Source: Bordetella genomosp. 8 (GTDB lineage Bacteria; Pseudomonadota; Gammaproteobacteria; Burkholderiales; Burkholderiaceae_B). Taken from it: a DNA stretch of 64,000 bases. The stretch lies in contig NZ_CP021108.1 in assembly GCF_002119685.1 (NCBI RefSeq), forward strand, positions 5,456,001 to 5,520,000. The letters are read 5' to 3'. Under the pieces are notes generated by a model that had not been told where the DNA came from, searched no databases, and saw nothing but the letters and a program-made list of their open reading frames with translations. Position 1 is the first letter of the stretch, and the number at the start of each line of letters is the position of its first letter. Of the stretch, positions 18,437-28,028 are shown piece after piece. Made by a program: the position numbers and the translations under genes.

Positions 18437-19501
18437 TCAGGGCAGGACCGCTACCTGGCCCAGCCCGGTACCTTCCGGCAACCCGAACATGACGTTCATG
18501 TTCTGTACCGCCTGGCCGGCCGCGCCCTTCACCAGATTGTCCTGGACCACCAGGATGACGAGCAGGTCGGCGCCTTCGGGGCGATGCAGGGCGATGCGCA
18601 GGTCGTTCGAGGCGCGCACCGACCGTGTTTCGGGCAGGCTGCCGGCGGGCATGACGTCCACGAAGGCTTCGCCTTCATAGCGCTTTTCGTACAGCGCCTG
18701 GAAATCCGTGCCGCGCGCTTCCGGCAGGATGCGGGCATAGATGGTGGAATACATGCCGCGGATCATGGGCACGAGGTGCGGCACGAAGGTCAGGCCAACC
18801 TTGCCGCCAGCCATGAGCTGCAGTTGCTCCGTGATTTCGGGATGATGGCGGTGTCCCGCCACGCCATAGGCCTTGAAGTTGTCGCTGGCTTCCGAGAACA
18901 AAAGACCGATTTCGGCCTTGCGACCGGCGCCCGAGACGCCGGACTTGCAATCGGCGATCAGGGTCTGCGTATCGACCAGGCGGGCGCCCTTTTCCAGCAG
19001 CGGGGCCAGGCCCAGCGCCACGGTCGTCGGATAGCAGCCGGGATTGCCAACCACGCGCGCCTTGGCAACGCGGTCCCGGTTCAGTTCGGGGATGCCGTAG
19101 ACGGCTTCTTCGAGTATGGCCGGGCACGCGTGCGGCATCTTGTACCACTTTTCGAACACCGCGGTGTCCTGCAGGCGGAAGTCCGCGGCCAGGTCTATGA
19201 CACGGGTACCGGCTTCCAGCAGCGTCTGCGCCTGCGACATGGCCACGCCATGGGGCGTGGCGAAGAACACGACGTCGCAGTCCGTCAGCGGCGCTTTCTC
19301 GGGGGTGGAGAAGGCCAGCTTCACGCGGCCGCGCAGATTGGGGAACATGTCGGCCACGGGCATGCCGTCTTCCTTGCGGGAAGTGATGGCCGTGAGCTCG
19401 GCATTGGGGTGCTGGGACAACAGGCGCAGCAATTCGACGCCGGTATACCCGGTTCCGCCTACGATGCCGACCTTGACGCGTGCGTTGGATGCTAGTGCCA
19501 T
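18437..19501 (-). CDS. argC: N-acetyl-gamma-glutamyl-phosphate reductase
   Basis: The 354-residue enzyme performs the third step of arginine synthesis. It has the NADP-binding GGTGYTG at 15-21 and the catalytic cysteine C156 in GNPGCYPT. The start [16 protein letters not shown] is chosen because GGAGCC lies 7 bases upstream; an ATG 114 bases earlier would run through the terminator of rpsI. It is separated from rplM-rpsI by that terminator. Confidence 0.97.
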   Translation of the reverse strand: MALASNARVKVGIVGGTGYTGVELLRLLSQHPNAELTAITSRKEDGMPVADMFPNLRGRVKLAFSTPEKAPLTDCDVVFFATPHGVAMSQAQTLLEAGTRVIDLAADFRLQDTAVFEKWYKMPHACPAILEEAVYGIPELNRDRVAKARVVGNPGCYPTTVALGLAPLLEKGARLVDTQTLIADCKSGVSGAGRKAEIGLLFSEASDNFKAYGVAGHRHHPEITEQLQLMAGGKVGLTFVPHLVPMIRGMYSTIYARILPEARGTDFQALYEKRYEGEAFVDVMPAGSLPETRSVRASNDLRIALHRPEGADLLVILVVQDNLVKGAAGQAVQNMNVMFGLPEGTGLGQVAVLP

Positions 19502-19580
19502 GATTGCTGGCTCCTGCTGGTTCCGAAGATGATTGATTGTATCGCCGCCCCAGGGCGGTGCCATGGACCAATCCATAAAC

Positions 19581-19606
19581 AAAAAGGCCGCTTTCGCGGC
19601 CTTTTT
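19581..19606 (-). terminator. Rho-independent terminator of rplM-rpsI
   Basis: AAAAAGGCCGC / GCGGCCTTTTT, 11-base arms and a 4-base loop, starting 9 bases after the rpsI stop. It is symmetric and could act both ways, but argC lies downstream in the same direction. Confidence 0.92.
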
Positions 19607-19614
19607 GCTGGACA

Positions 19615-20007
19615 TTAGCGCTTGCTGAACTGCTTGCGCCGACGTGCCTTGCGAAGGCCGACCTTCTTACGTTCGACTTCTCGCGCATCTCGCGTCACCA
19701 GGCCAGCCTGCGACAGGGCGGGCTTGAGCGTGGCGTCGTAATCGATCAAGGCGCGGGTGATGCCGTGGCGCACCGCGCCGGCCTGGCCGGATTCACCGCC
19801 GCCGTGGACGTTGACCTTGACGTCGAACGATTCCAGGTGGCCGGTCAGTTCCAGCGGTTGGCGCACGACCATGCGGCCGGTTTCGCGCGCGAAGAACTCG
19901 TCGACGGGCTTGCCGTTGACGACGATCTTGCCCGTGCCTTTCTTGAGGAACACGCGTGCCACCGACGTCTTGCGGCGGCCGGTTCCGTAATTCCAGTTAC
20001 CGATCAT
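19615..20007 (-). CDS. rpsI: 30S ribosomal protein S9
   Basis: The 130-residue ribosomal protein starts [18 protein letters not shown] and ends with the conserved basic tail [14 protein letters not shown], whose last residues reach the P-site tRNA. It lies 9 bases after rplM, the standard bacterial L13-S9 operon, and is followed at once by a strong terminator. Confidence 0.99.
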   Translation of the reverse strand: MIGNWNYGTGRRKTSVARVFLKKGTGKIVVNGKPVDEFFARETGRMVVRQPLELTGHLESFDVKVNVHGGGESGQAGAVRHGITRALIDYDATLKPALSQAGLVTRDAREVERKKVGLRKARRRKQFSKR

Positions 20008-20016
20008 GGCGATTCC

Positions 20017-20445
20017 TTAGATTTCCAGCGGCTTGGGCTGCTGGGCGGTGTGCGGATGCTCGGCACCGGCGTACACCTTCAGTTTCTTGATCATGGCATA
20101 GCCGAGGGGACCCTTCGGCAGCATGCCCTTGACCGCCTTCTGAATGGCACGGCCCGGGAAGCGCTGCTGCAGCTTCTCGAAGTTGGTCTCGCGGATGCCG
20201 CCCGGGTAGGTGGTGTGGCGGAAGTACTTCTTGTCTTGCGCCTTGTTCCCGGTAACGACGATGTCCGCCGCGTTGATGATGACGATGTAATCGCCAGTAT
20301 CTACGTGAGGCGTGAATTCGGGTTTGTGCTTACCACGCAGACGGTGTGCGACTTCGCTGGCCACACGACCGAGGACTTTGCCCTTCGCGTCGATCACAAA
20401 CCACTCACGCTTGACTTCATGCGGCTTTGCCACAAAGGTCTTCAT
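20017..20445 (-). CDS. rplM: 50S ribosomal protein L13
   Basis: The 142-residue ribosomal protein has the L13 hallmarks [14 protein letters not shown] and HTYPGGIRE. It is first in the rplM-rpsI operon. An extended -10 promoter lies about 130 bases upstream. E. coli L13 is known to repress translation of its own operon; the leader here is long enough for such control, but no specific structure could be assigned. Confidence 0.99.
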   Translation of the reverse strand: MKTFVAKPHEVKREWFVIDAKGKVLGRVASEVAHRLRGKHKPEFTPHVDTGDYIVIINAADIVVTGNKAQDKKYFRHTTYPGGIRETNFEKLQQRFPGRAIQKAVKGMLPKGPLGYAMIKKLKVYAGAEHPHTAQQPKPLEI

Positions 20446-20571
20446 GATTGGTTCCTGAACTAAATTTGGTTCGCCCCGCCGGAATCGGCCGGTGCGTTTT
20501 TCCCCTGCTTGCCTGCCCTGCCTAAGCGTTATCAGCCGCCCGTGCTTGGTCGGAGAAAGGGAAAGTCGTCG

Positions 20572-20580
20572 ATCATAGCA
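20572..20580 (-). promoter_or_regulatory. Candidate extended -10 promoter for rplM-rpsI
   Basis: The minus strand reads TGCTATGAT, an extended -10 (TGnTATGAT). The -35 region (TCACAC) is poor. The gap from 20446 to 20665 holds this promoter and nothing else that I can assign. Confidence 0.4.
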
Positions 20581-20652
20581 TGAAATTGCTCAAAGTGTGA
20601 GCGATGCGGCCGGATAACGTTGTACCCGGCCCGCACTGTGCGCGGAGGGCCC

Positions 20653-20665
20653 GGCGGACTCCGCC
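20653..20665 (-). terminator. Short hairpin directly after livF
   Basis: GGCGGA / TCCGCC with one central base, touching the livF stop codon. There is no T-tail, so this is at best a weak or Rho-assisted end of the liv operon. Confidence 0.3.
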
Positions 20666-21376
20666 CTACGCGCCCAGATAGGCTTCCAGCACGCGGGGGT
20701 GGCCCAACAGTTCGCGCCCGGTGCCGGACAGCGCCAGGGCGCCGTTTTCCAGCACATACCCGTGGCCGGCGATTTTCAAAGCCTGCCGCACGTTCTGCTC
20801 TACCAGGAAGAGCGTCAGGCCGTCGGCGTTGATGGCCCGCAGGGCGCGGAAGATTTCCTGCACGACAATCGGGGCCAGACCCATCGAAGGCTCGTCCAGC
20901 AGCAGCAGGCGCGGCTTGGCCATCAGGGCGCGGCCGATGGCCAACATCTGTTGTTCGCCGCCCGACAGGTTGCCGGCGATGCCGTCCAGGCGTTCCTTCA
21001 GGCGCGGAAACAGCTTGAACACATAGTCCAGGTCGGCGCCGGTATCGGTGCGGCCGCGCCGATAGGCGCCCAGTTCCAGGTTCTCCCGCACCGTCATGGT
21101 GGTCAGGATGGCCCGGCCTTCCGGCACCTGCACGATGCCGCGGGCAACGATCTGGTGCGGGGCCAGGCGGCTGATGTCCTCGCCTTCGAACAGCACCGAG
21201 CCCTTGGCCTTGGGCAACAGGCCGGACAAGGCCAGCAAGGTGGTCGACTTGCCGGCGCCGTTGGCGCCGACCAGGGCGGTGATCTCGCCCGCCCGCAGCG
21301 CCATGTCGACGCCGCGCACCGCCTCGATATGGCCGTAGTTGACTTCGAGGCCACGGATTTCCAGCATGGCGGTCAT
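20666..21376 (-). CDS. livF: Branched-chain amino-acid ABC transporter ATPase LivF
   Basis: The 236-residue ABC ATPase has Walker A GANGAGKS, signature LSGGEQQM, Walker B LLLLDEPS and the short C-terminus typical of LivF. The ATG at 21376 overlaps the livG stop as ATGA; an internal ATG three codons later is also possible. It is the last gene of the leftward livK-H-M-G-F operon. Confidence 0.94.
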   Translation of the reverse strand: MTAMLEIRGLEVNYGHIEAVRGVDMALRAGEITALVGANGAGKSTTLLALSGLLPKAKGSVLFEGEDISRLAPHQIVARGIVQVPEGRAILTTMTVRENLELGAYRRGRTDTGADLDYVFKLFPRLKERLDGIAGNLSGGEQQMLAIGRALMAKPRLLLLDEPSMGLAPIVVQEIFRALRAINADGLTLFLVEQNVRQALKIAGHGYVLENGALALSGTGRELLGHPRVLEAYLGA

Positions 21377-22155
21377 GCGCGCACCTCCCCCGCGTCGTCG
21401 TCGTCATCGCGGCCGAGATAGGCCTCGATGACTTGTTCATTGGTACGGATGGCCTCCGGCGGGCCGCTGGTGATGATCTTGCCGAAGTTCAGCACGGCGA
21501 TGGTTTCGCACAAGCCCATGACGAAGCGCATGTCGTGCTCGATCATCAGGATCGTGTAGCCACGCGAACGGATGGCCTCGATTTCGCGCATCAATTCGGC
21601 CCGTTCGCCGGTATTCATGCCGGCCACGGGTTCGTCCAGCAGCAGCAGGCGCGGCTCGGTGGCCAGCGCGCGCGCCAGTTCCAGGCGGCGCTGCTCGCCA
21701 TAGGACAGGTTGTCCGCCAGGTCGTGGGCCTTGTGGTCCAGGCGCATCCACGACAGCAGCTCCAGGGCGCGCTCGCGTGCCTTGGCCTCATGGCGCCGGA
21801 AGCCGGGCAGGCTGAACAGCATGCCGGCCACGCCGTAGTGCATGTGGCGGTAGGCGCCGACGACGACGTTTTCCAGCAGCGTCATTTCCTTGAACAGGCG
21901 GATGTTCTGGAAAGTCCGGGCGACGCCGGCGCGCGTGATCTGGTGCGGCGCCTTGCCCACCAGGCTCTCGCCGGCGAAGCGCACCTGGCCGCCGCTGGGA
22001 CGCAGCAGCCCCGTGATGATGTTGAAGACCGTCGTCTTGCCGGCACCGTTGGGGCCGATCAAACCGAAGATGGCGCCTTCAGGCACCTGCAGATTCACGT
22101 CCTGCAGGACGTGCAGGCCGCCGAAACGCATCGAGATGGAGGACAGTTCAAGCAT
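21373..22155 (-). CDS. livG: Branched-chain amino-acid ABC transporter ATPase LivG
   Basis: The 260-residue ABC ATPase has Walker A GPNGAGKT, the LSYGEQRRLE signature variant of LivG proteins, and Walker B LLLLDEPVAGMN. The C-terminal tail is aspartate-rich (DDDDD). It overlaps livM by 8 bases and livF by 4, so the genes are translationally coupled. Confidence 0.94.
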   Translation of the reverse strand: MLELSSISMRFGGLHVLQDVNLQVPEGAIFGLIGPNGAGKTTVFNIITGLLRPSGGQVRFAGESLVGKAPHQITRAGVARTFQNIRLFKEMTLLENVVVGAYRHMHYGVAGMLFSLPGFRRHEAKARERALELLSWMRLDHKAHDLADNLSYGEQRRLELARALATEPRLLLLDEPVAGMNTGERAELMREIEAIRSRGYTILMIEHDMRFVMGLCETIAVLNFGKIITSGPPEAIRTNEQVIEAYLGRDDDDDAGEVRA

Positions 22156-23014
22156 GGCGCCGTCCCCCCTTGCGCATCCAGCGCGCGAAACGGGCCGGAT
22201 CCCAGATGCCTTGCGGCAGGAATAACACGATCAACACAAGAATCAATCCATTGGCGACCAGGCGGAAATCGCTGAAGCCGCGCAGCACTTCCGGCAGCAG
22301 GGTGATGATGGCGCTGCCCAGCAGGGGCCCCGGCAGGCCGCCGATGCCGCCCAGGATGGCCATCGTCAGGATTTCGACGCCACGGTCGAAACCGTATTCG
22401 TTCGGGCCGATGAAGAAAGTCAGGTGGGCGTTCAGCGCGCCGGCCAGGCCGGCGATGGCGCCGCCGATGATGAAGGCGAGCATCTTGTTGGCGCGCACGT
22501 TGATGCCCATCAGGCCGGCCGCGGTCTCGTCGCCCCGTATCGCGTCGAAGGCCCTTCCCAGCTTGGAAACGCGCACGCGCCACAACAGGAACAGCACGAT
22601 CACCACCGCCAGCACGACATGCCACCACTGGGTCAGCTGCGGAATGCCGTTCAAGCCCAGCGCGCCGCCCGTCAGCGATTCGGTGTTCAGCACCGTCACG
22701 CGCACCACTTCGCCGAAGCCCAGGGTGGCCATGGCCAGATAGACGCCGGACAGCCGGATGGTGGGCAGGCCGATGATGGCGGCCACCAGAGCCGGCGCCG
22801 CCATGCCCCCGGCCAGCGCCACCGAAAACGGCGCGTCGTAGTTCATCGTCAGGATGGCCGCCGTGTAGGCGCCTATCCCCATGAAAGCGGCATTGGCCAT
22901 GGCCAGCATGCCGCAGGCCAGCGTCAGCCATATCGACAATGCCAGCAGCGCGTTGGTGCCCAGGGTCAGCACCACATTGCCATAGATGGCCCAGAAACTA
23001 TCGAATGCAGTCAT
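22148..23014 (-). CDS. livM: Branched-chain amino-acid ABC transporter permease LivM
   Basis: The 288-residue inner-membrane permease has about eight predicted hydrophobic helices and the LivM segments SGVYLAMATLGFGEVV and GEDTAA-like GDETAAGLMGIN. The ATG at 23014 is preferred over a TTG two codons upstream. It starts 7 bases after livH. Length is near the short end for LivM. Confidence 0.92.
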   Translation of the reverse strand: MTAFDSFWAIYGNVVLTLGTNALLALSIWLTLACGMLAMANAAFMGIGAYTAAILTMNYDAPFSVALAGGMAAPALVAAIIGLPTIRLSGVYLAMATLGFGEVVRVTVLNTESLTGGALGLNGIPQLTQWWHVVLAVVIVLFLLWRVRVSKLGRAFDAIRGDETAAGLMGINVRANKMLAFIIGGAIAGLAGALNAHLTFFIGPNEYGFDRGVEILTMAILGGIGGLPGPLLGSAIITLLPEVLRGFSDFRLVANGLILVLIVLFLPQGIWDPARFARWMRKGGRRHA

Positions 23015-23020
23015 GATCAA

Positions 23021-23902
23021 TCAGGCCTTGCGTTGCACCACTTTGCCGAACAGGCCCTGGGGGCGCACCAGCAGAATCAGGAATAGCAGGCCGAAGGCCA
23101 CGGCGTCGCGCATGGTCGAACCGATGTAGGCCACGGACAGCACTTCGGCGAAACCCAGGAACAGGCCGCCCAGCATGGCGCCGCGAATATCGCCCATGCC
23201 GCCCAGAATGATCACGGCGATGCCCTTGTGCAGCATCGGCTGCCCCATCAACGGATAAAGCGCGTTGGAATAGAGCCCGATCAGCAGGCCCGCGACGCCG
23301 CCCAGGCCGCCGGCCAGGAAGGATGTCAGCAGGAACAATTGCTCGACATTGATGCCCAGCAGCCAGGCGGCCTTGGGCGATTCGGCGATGGCGCGCAGCG
23401 CGCGGCCGAACTGCGTGCGCCGCATCACCACCATCAAGACCGCCATCAGCGCGAAGGACAGGAAGATGATGGCCAGTTCGATGGCCGTCACATGGATGCC
23501 GGCGATGACCAGCGTGTCGTCGGGCACCACGCCCGGTGGAAAGCGCAGATTGTTGGCGCCGTAGAGGCCCTGGATGCCGTTGTTCAGGACAATGCCCACG
23601 CCTATCGTGGCGATCATCGGTATCAGGTGGGGCGCATTGCGACGGCGCAGCGGCTTGAGCACCAGCCAATCGATCAGCGCGCCCAGCGCGCCCGCGACGA
23701 TGAAGGTCAGGATCAGGGAAATCCACAGCGGAATGCCCAGCTTGGTAATGATGGACAAGGCGGCATAGGCGCCCACCATGAATACCGCGCCGTGCGACAG
23801 ATTGATAATGCCGAGCACGCCGAAGACCAGCGTGAAGCCCAGGGCGAACAGGGCGTACACGCAGCCCAGAGACAGGGCATTGACGAATTGTTGTTCCAAC
23901 AT
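23021..23902 (-). CDS. livH: Branched-chain amino-acid ABC transporter permease LivH
   Basis: The 293-residue permease starts with QQFVNALSLGCVYALFALGFTLVFG, characteristic of LivH, and has the conserved GAVFMVGAY and GINVE segments. The ATG has a GGAAG site. It is separated from livK by a 96-base gap that contains a strong hairpin. Confidence 0.93.
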   Translation of the reverse strand: MLEQQFVNALSLGCVYALFALGFTLVFGVLGIINLSHGAVFMVGAYAALSIITKLGIPLWISLILTFIVAGALGALIDWLVLKPLRRRNAPHLIPMIATIGVGIVLNNGIQGLYGANNLRFPPGVVPDDTLVIAGIHVTAIELAIIFLSFALMAVLMVVMRRTQFGRALRAIAESPKAAWLLGINVEQLFLLTSFLAGGLGGVAGLLIGLYSNALYPLMGQPMLHKGIAVIILGGMGDIRGAMLGGLFLGFAEVLSVAYIGSTMRDAVAFGLLFLILLVRPQGLFGKVVQRKA

Positions 23903-23922
23903 ACCGGGACTTCCGAATCGAA

Positions 23923-23963
23923 AACGCCTTGCGGGCCGCGGCCGGCGCAGCCCGCAAGGCGTT
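23923..23963 (-). repeat. 14-base-arm hairpin between livK and livH
   Basis: Perfect inverted repeat AACGCCTTGCGGGC / GCCCGCAAGGCGTT with a 13-base GC-rich loop, 35 bases after the livK stop and 20 before the livH ATG. There is no T-tail. Such a structure would protect the upstream livK message from 3' decay or lower read-through, giving more binding protein than permease. Confidence 0.7.
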
Positions 23964-23998
23964 GGAGGCGGCCGTCGGGCCGCGCTCGCTTACAGGAT

Positions 23999-25150
23999 TT
24001 ACTTCTCTATGACGTACTTGCCGTTTTCCGTCTTGCTGACGATGGGAGCCTGCTCGGCGTCATAGCCCGCGGGCTTGCCGGCACGATCCTTGGCCTGGCG
24101 GAACTTGAAGCCGCCGGTGGCGCCGGTCCACGTCACTTCCGGCAGCGCGTCGCGCAAGGCGGCGCGGTCGGCGGTCAGATCGCCCTTCAACTGCACCTTC
24201 TTCAGCGCCTGGGACACGATGTACATGGCGTCGTACGCCTGCGCCGAGAACTGGTCGGGCGCGATGTTGTACTTGGCCTTGTAGGCGTCGATGAACTTGG
24301 TGTTTTGCGGGGTCTTGTTTTCGATGGACCAGGGGCTGCCGATCCACAGGTTGTTCGACGACGCACCCGGCGCCAGTTCGAAGATCTTGACCGAGTTCAT
24401 GCCGTTGCCGCCGATGACCGGCACGTTCAGGCCCAGTTGGCGAGCCTGCACCATGATCGGACCGCCTTCGGCCAGCAGCGCGGACAGGACGATGGCGTCC
24501 GGGTTCGTGCCCTTGATCTTGGTCAGCTGCGCCTTGAAGTCGACGTCGCCCTTGGCGAAGGTTTCGGTCGTGGTGACCGGGATCTTCAGGTCTTCCAGGG
24601 CCTTCTTGAAGTTGTCGTAGCCGCTCTTGGTGAAGACGTCGTCATTGCCGTACAGCACGGCGACGTTCTTCAGGCCGACCTTGTTCTTGACGGTGGTCAG
24701 GGTGGCCGGCAGCACGTCGGCTTCGGTGACCGAATTGCGGAAGATGTAGTTGCCGATGGACGTGATGCCGTCCGCGGTATTGGACGTGCCGAAGGCCACG
24801 GTCTTGGCGGCCTGGGCGATCGGATCGGCGGCCTGCGCGGAATTCGACAGCGTCGGGCCGAAGGTCATCAGGACCTTGTCCTGGAAGATCAGTTTCTTGA
24901 AGACGTTGATCGCTTCTTCTTTCTTGCCCTGTTCGTCTTCGATGACCAGGGAGATCTTGTTGCCGTTGATGCCGCCCGCGGCGTTGATTTCGTCCGCCGC
25001 CAGCTGGAAACCGTTGCGGATCGAGACACCGTACTGGGCGGCGCCGCCGGACAGGGCTTCCGCCACGCCCAGCTTGATGTCGGCCGCATGCGCGGCGGGC
25101 ACGATGGCGCTGGCCACCACTGCGGCCAACAGGGAATATGTCGTCTTCAT
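23999..25150 (-). CDS. livK: Branched-chain amino-acid type periplasmic binding protein (LivJ/LivK)
   Basis: The 383-residue protein has a signal peptide (MKTTYSLLAAVVASAIVPAAHA, cleavage after residue 22) and a mature sequence of the type I periplasmic-binding fold Peripla_BP_6, starting ADIKLGVAEALSGGAAQYG. It delivers the ligand to LivHM. The exact ligand (leucine-type or another amino acid, amide or urea) cannot be read from the sequence. A GAGAGAGAGG site precedes the ATG. A hairpin and a TAATAAT box lie upstream (25151-25345). Confidence 0.93.
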   Translation of the reverse strand: MKTTYSLLAAVVASAIVPAAHAADIKLGVAEALSGGAAQYGVSIRNGFQLAADEINAAGGINGNKISLVIEDEQGKKEEAINVFKKLIFQDKVLMTFGPTLSNSAQAADPIAQAAKTVAFGTSNTADGITSIGNYIFRNSVTEADVLPATLTTVKNKVGLKNVAVLYGNDDVFTKSGYDNFKKALEDLKIPVTTTETFAKGDVDFKAQLTKIKGTNPDAIVLSALLAEGGPIMVQARQLGLNVPVIGGNGMNSVKIFELAPGASSNNLWIGSPWSIENKTPQNTKFIDAYKAKYNIAPDQFSAQAYDAMYIVSQALKKVQLKGDLTADRAALRDALPEVTWTGATGGFKFRQAKDRAGKPAGYDAEQAPIVSKTENGKYVIEK

Positions 25151-25214
25151 GGGAAAGCCTCTCTCTCGGGCGTTATGTATTTACGCGAGGGTCTGCGCCT
25201 CGCTGGATGAGCAG

Positions 25215-25239
25215 GCCCGCGCCGGGTGCCGGCGCGGGC
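25215..25239 (-). promoter_or_regulatory. GC-rich hairpin in the livK leader
   Basis: Perfect 11-base arms GCCCGCGCCGG / CCGGCGCGGGC with a 3-base loop, 65-89 bases upstream of the livK start. A possible -10 (TAATAA) lies about 10 bases further upstream, which would place the hairpin at the very 5' end of the mRNA as a stabiliser. There is no T-tail. The rest of 25151-25345 holds nothing that I can assign. Confidence 0.4.
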
Positions 25240-25345
25240 AAGTCCGCCATTATTACTCGAATTGCCAGAGTTGTTGCGGGTTGCAACGCTTACGCACGGC
25301 AAAAGAGCCTAAATGGACCGCTTTTCGTCGCGGCCCGGCCTCGGA

Positions 25346-26710
25346 TCATTCCCCGGCGATGGCCATCTGCTCGATCAGGATGGAGCCGGTCGCCTTGGTG
25401 CCGCGGGCCATGACATCGGCGCCGACCGCGACGATTTGCCGGAACATGTCCTTCAGATTCCCCGCGATGGTGACTTCTTCCACCGCGTGCCGGATTTCGC
25501 CGTTTTCGACCCAATAGCCGAAGGCGCCGCGCGAATAGTCGCCGGTGACGTAGTTCACGCCCTGGCCGATCAGCTCCGTCACCATAAAACCCGTGCCCAT
25601 CTTCCTGAGCATGGCCCGCAGGTCGTCGGACGGCGCGGTCAACCGGGAACGCAGCGTCAGGTTGTGCGAGCCGCCGGCGTTGCCGGTGGTCTTCATGCCC
25701 AGCTTGCGGGCGGTGTAGGTGGACAGGAAATAGCCTTCCAGGACGCCCGCCTTGACCACGTCGCGGGCGCGCGTGACGACGCCTTCGTCGTCGAAGGGCG
25801 AACTGCCCATGCCGCCGACGACGTGCGGATCTTCGGTGATATCGATGTGATCCGCGAAGATCGGCTGGCCCAGGCTGTCGACCAGGAAGCTGGCCTTGCG
25901 GTACAAGGCGCCGCCATTCACTGCCTGGGTCAGCGCGCCCAGCAGACCCAGGGCCAGGGGCGCTTCGAACAGCACCGGGAACTTGCCGGTCCGCACGCGA
26001 CGGGCGGACAGGCGCGACAGCGCCCGTTCGGCCGCATAGCGGCCAACGGCCTCCGGCTCGGCCAGATTGGCGGCATCGCGCTCGCTGCTGTACCAGTAAT
26101 CGCGCTGCATGCCGTTGCCGCGCCCGGCGATGGGCGCCACCGACAGGCTGTGGCGCGAGTACGGGTAGCCGCCGAGGAAGCCGCGGGTATTGCCCATGAC
26201 GAACTGGCCTTCAAAGGTGCCGATGGAGGCGCCTTCCGTATTGGTGATGCGCGGATCGACCGCGCGCGCCGCCCGTTCCGCCCGCAATGCCAGTTCGGCG
26301 GCCTCTTCCGTGCCTATCGTCCACGGATAGTGCAGCTTCAGGTCGGGATAATCGCGCGCCAGCATGTCCTCGTCCGGCAGCCCGGCGGCGGGATCTTCCG
26401 CCGTATGGCTGGCGATATGCCATGCGGCTTCCACGGTTTCGCGCAGGGCGGCGTCCGAGAAATCCGAGGTGGACGCCGAGCCGCGGCGCTGCCCGGCGTA
26501 GACGGTGACGTCCAGCGACCGGTCGCGGGTCTGCTCCACCGTTTCGATGTCGTTCTTGCGCACCGAGACCGACAGCCCCAGGCTTTCGGAGACTTCCGCG
26601 ACGGCGTCGCTGGCGCCGACCTTGCGCGCATGGGCCAGGACGTTCTGCACCAGTTCGCTGAAACGCGCGTGGTTTTCGGCGACCGGCAGGGAGGGGGAAT
26701 TGTTGACCAT
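25346..26710 (-). CDS. pmbA: TldE/PmbA metalloprotease-family protein
   Basis: The 454-residue protein is the PmbA (TldE) subunit of the TldD/TldE complex, which in E. coli matures microcin B17 and degrades the CcdA antitoxin. Family segments visible include NDIETVEQTRDRSLDVTVY and GYFLSTYTARKLG with the C-terminal G-rich NLTLRSR region. TldE itself lacks the HExxxH active site, which is in TldD, and no HExxxH is seen here. The start MVNNSPSLP is favoured by length; the ribosome site is weak. It is divergent from darP with 60 bases between them. Confidence 0.93.
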   Translation of the reverse strand: MVNNSPSLPVAENHARFSELVQNVLAHARKVGASDAVAEVSESLGLSVSVRKNDIETVEQTRDRSLDVTVYAGQRRGSASTSDFSDAALRETVEAAWHIASHTAEDPAAGLPDEDMLARDYPDLKLHYPWTIGTEEAAELALRAERAARAVDPRITNTEGASIGTFEGQFVMGNTRGFLGGYPYSRHSLSVAPIAGRGNGMQRDYWYSSERDAANLAEPEAVGRYAAERALSRLSARRVRTGKFPVLFEAPLALGLLGALTQAVNGGALYRKASFLVDSLGQPIFADHIDITEDPHVVGGMGSSPFDDEGVVTRARDVVKAGVLEGYFLSTYTARKLGMKTTGNAGGSHNLTLRSRLTAPSDDLRAMLRKMGTGFMVTELIGQGVNYVTGDYSRGAFGYWVENGEIRHAVEEVTIAGNLKDMFRQIVAVGADVMARGTKATGSILIEQMAIAGE

Positions 26711-26770
26711 TGAAACTCGCTTGAGAGAGACGGGTATCATAGCCAAGTCCGCCAACCCGCTGTTCCCACA

Positions 26771-27322
26771 ATGTCAGAAATAACCGAGCTGGCCGCCGAG
26801 TCCGGCGGCGACGAGGACGACGGCTACGATCGTCCCAGCAAGTCCCAGGTCAAGCGCGAGATGCTCGCCCTGACGGACCTGGGCAAGCAATTGATCGCGC
26901 TTTCGCCGGAACGCCTGCGCCAATTGCCCCTGGCCGAACGGCTGTACGACGCGATAAGGGAAGCACAGCGCACCACCAGCCGCGAAGGCCTGCGGCGGCA
27001 GACCCATTATGTCGGCAAGCTGATGCGGGATGCCCCGGCCGACGACATCCGCCGCCAGCTGGACACCTGGGAAAACGGCTCGCGCGAGGAAACCGCGGCG
27101 ATGCACCGCCTGGAAAGCCTGCGCGACCGTTTGCTGGAAGACGACGACCTGCTGACGGATCTGCTGTCGCGCAATCCGGGCGCGGATGCCCAGCAGCTGC
27201 GTACGCTGATTCGCGAAGCGCGCAAGGAAGCCCGCGCCAATGCCGCCCTGGCCCAGGGCCAGGAGCCCAAGCGCAAGCATTACCGGGCGCTGTTCCAGGC
27301 CTTGAAAGCCCTGGAGATTTGA
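26771..27322 (+). CDS. darP: Ribosome-associated protein DarP (YjgA, DUF615)
   Basis: The 183-residue, highly charged helical protein is of the YjgA/DUF615 family. DarP associates with late 50S ribosome precursors in E. coli and promotes assembly of the peptidyl-transferase centre. Family motifs [21 protein letters not shown] and [11 protein letters not shown] are present. The pmbA-yjgA divergent pair is conserved in betaproteobacteria. Confidence 0.95.
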   Translation: MSEITELAAESGGDEDDGYDRPSKSQVKREMLALTDLGKQLIALSPERLRQLPLAERLYDAIREAQRTTSREGLRRQTHYVGKLMRDAPADDIRRQLDTWENGSREETAAMHRLESLRDRLLEDDDLLTDLLSRNPGADAQQLRTLIREARKEARANAALAQGQEPKRKHYRALFQALKALEI

Positions 27323-27329
27323 GGACCCC

Positions 27330-28010
27330 ATGACTGCCACTCCTTCCGAGCTGCTCGACAGCATCGAGCTCGAAACCGGCCCCAATCCCACCCATGCGGT
27401 GATCTGGCTGCACGGCCTGGGCGCCGATGGGAACGACTTCGCGCCCATCGTCCCGGAGCTGCGCCTGCCCGCGACGCCGGCCGTCCGTTTCGTCTTTCCG
27501 CACGCACCGGTGCAGCCCGTCACCATCAACGGCGGCATGCAGATGCGGTCCTGGTACGACATCCTGGTCATGGACCTGGTGCGCCGCGAGGACGCCGCCG
27601 GGATCCGCCAGTCCGAAGCGGCGGTGCGGGCCCTGATCGCGCGCGAAAACGCCCGCGGCATTCCGACGTCCCGCATCGTGCTGGCGGGCTTCTCGCAAGG
27701 CTGCGCCATGACCCTGCACACGGGCCTGCGGCTGCCGGAAAAGCTGGCCGGGATGATGGCCCTGTCGGGCTACCTGCCGCTGCTGGACCTGGCCGCGGCG
27801 GAACGGCAGTCCGCCAATGCGGATACCCCTATTTTCCTGGCGCACGGCGAATACGACCCGGTGGTGGACATCGCCCGCGCCACGGCCTCGCGCGACATGC
27901 TGCGCTCCCTGGGCCATGACGTGCGCTGGCACACCTATCCGATGCAGCATTCCGTCTGCGCGGAAGAAGTCGCCGACATGCGCGACTTCCTGCTGCAGGT
28001 GATCAAGTAG
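27330..28010 (+). CDS. Alpha/beta-hydrolase carboxylesterase (EstB/YpfH type)
   Basis: The 226-residue protein of the phospholipase/carboxylesterase family has the family start HAVIWLHGLGADGNDF, nucleophile S122 in GFSQG, and likely triad partners D176 (EYDPVVD) and H207 (MQHSVC). It has no signal peptide, so it is cytoplasmic. The ribosome site GAGGA overlaps the darP stop, so the pair is translationally coupled. The natural ester substrate is not known for this family. Confidence 0.93.
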   Translation: MTATPSELLDSIELETGPNPTHAVIWLHGLGADGNDFAPIVPELRLPATPAVRFVFPHAPVQPVTINGGMQMRSWYDILVMDLVRREDAAGIRQSEAAVRALIARENARGIPTSRIVLAGFSQGCAMTLHTGLRLPEKLAGMMALSGYLPLLDLAAAERQSANADTPIFLAHGEYDPVVDIARATASRDMLRSLGHDVRWHTYPMQHSVCAEEVADMRDFLLQVIK

Positions 28011-28028
28011 CTGCTTGAGGCCGCCCGC

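Noticed and set aside
25346..26710. PmbA as the catalytic protease
   Set aside because: No HExxxH zinc motif is visible, as expected for the TldE/PmbA subunit; the partner TldD is not in this window.
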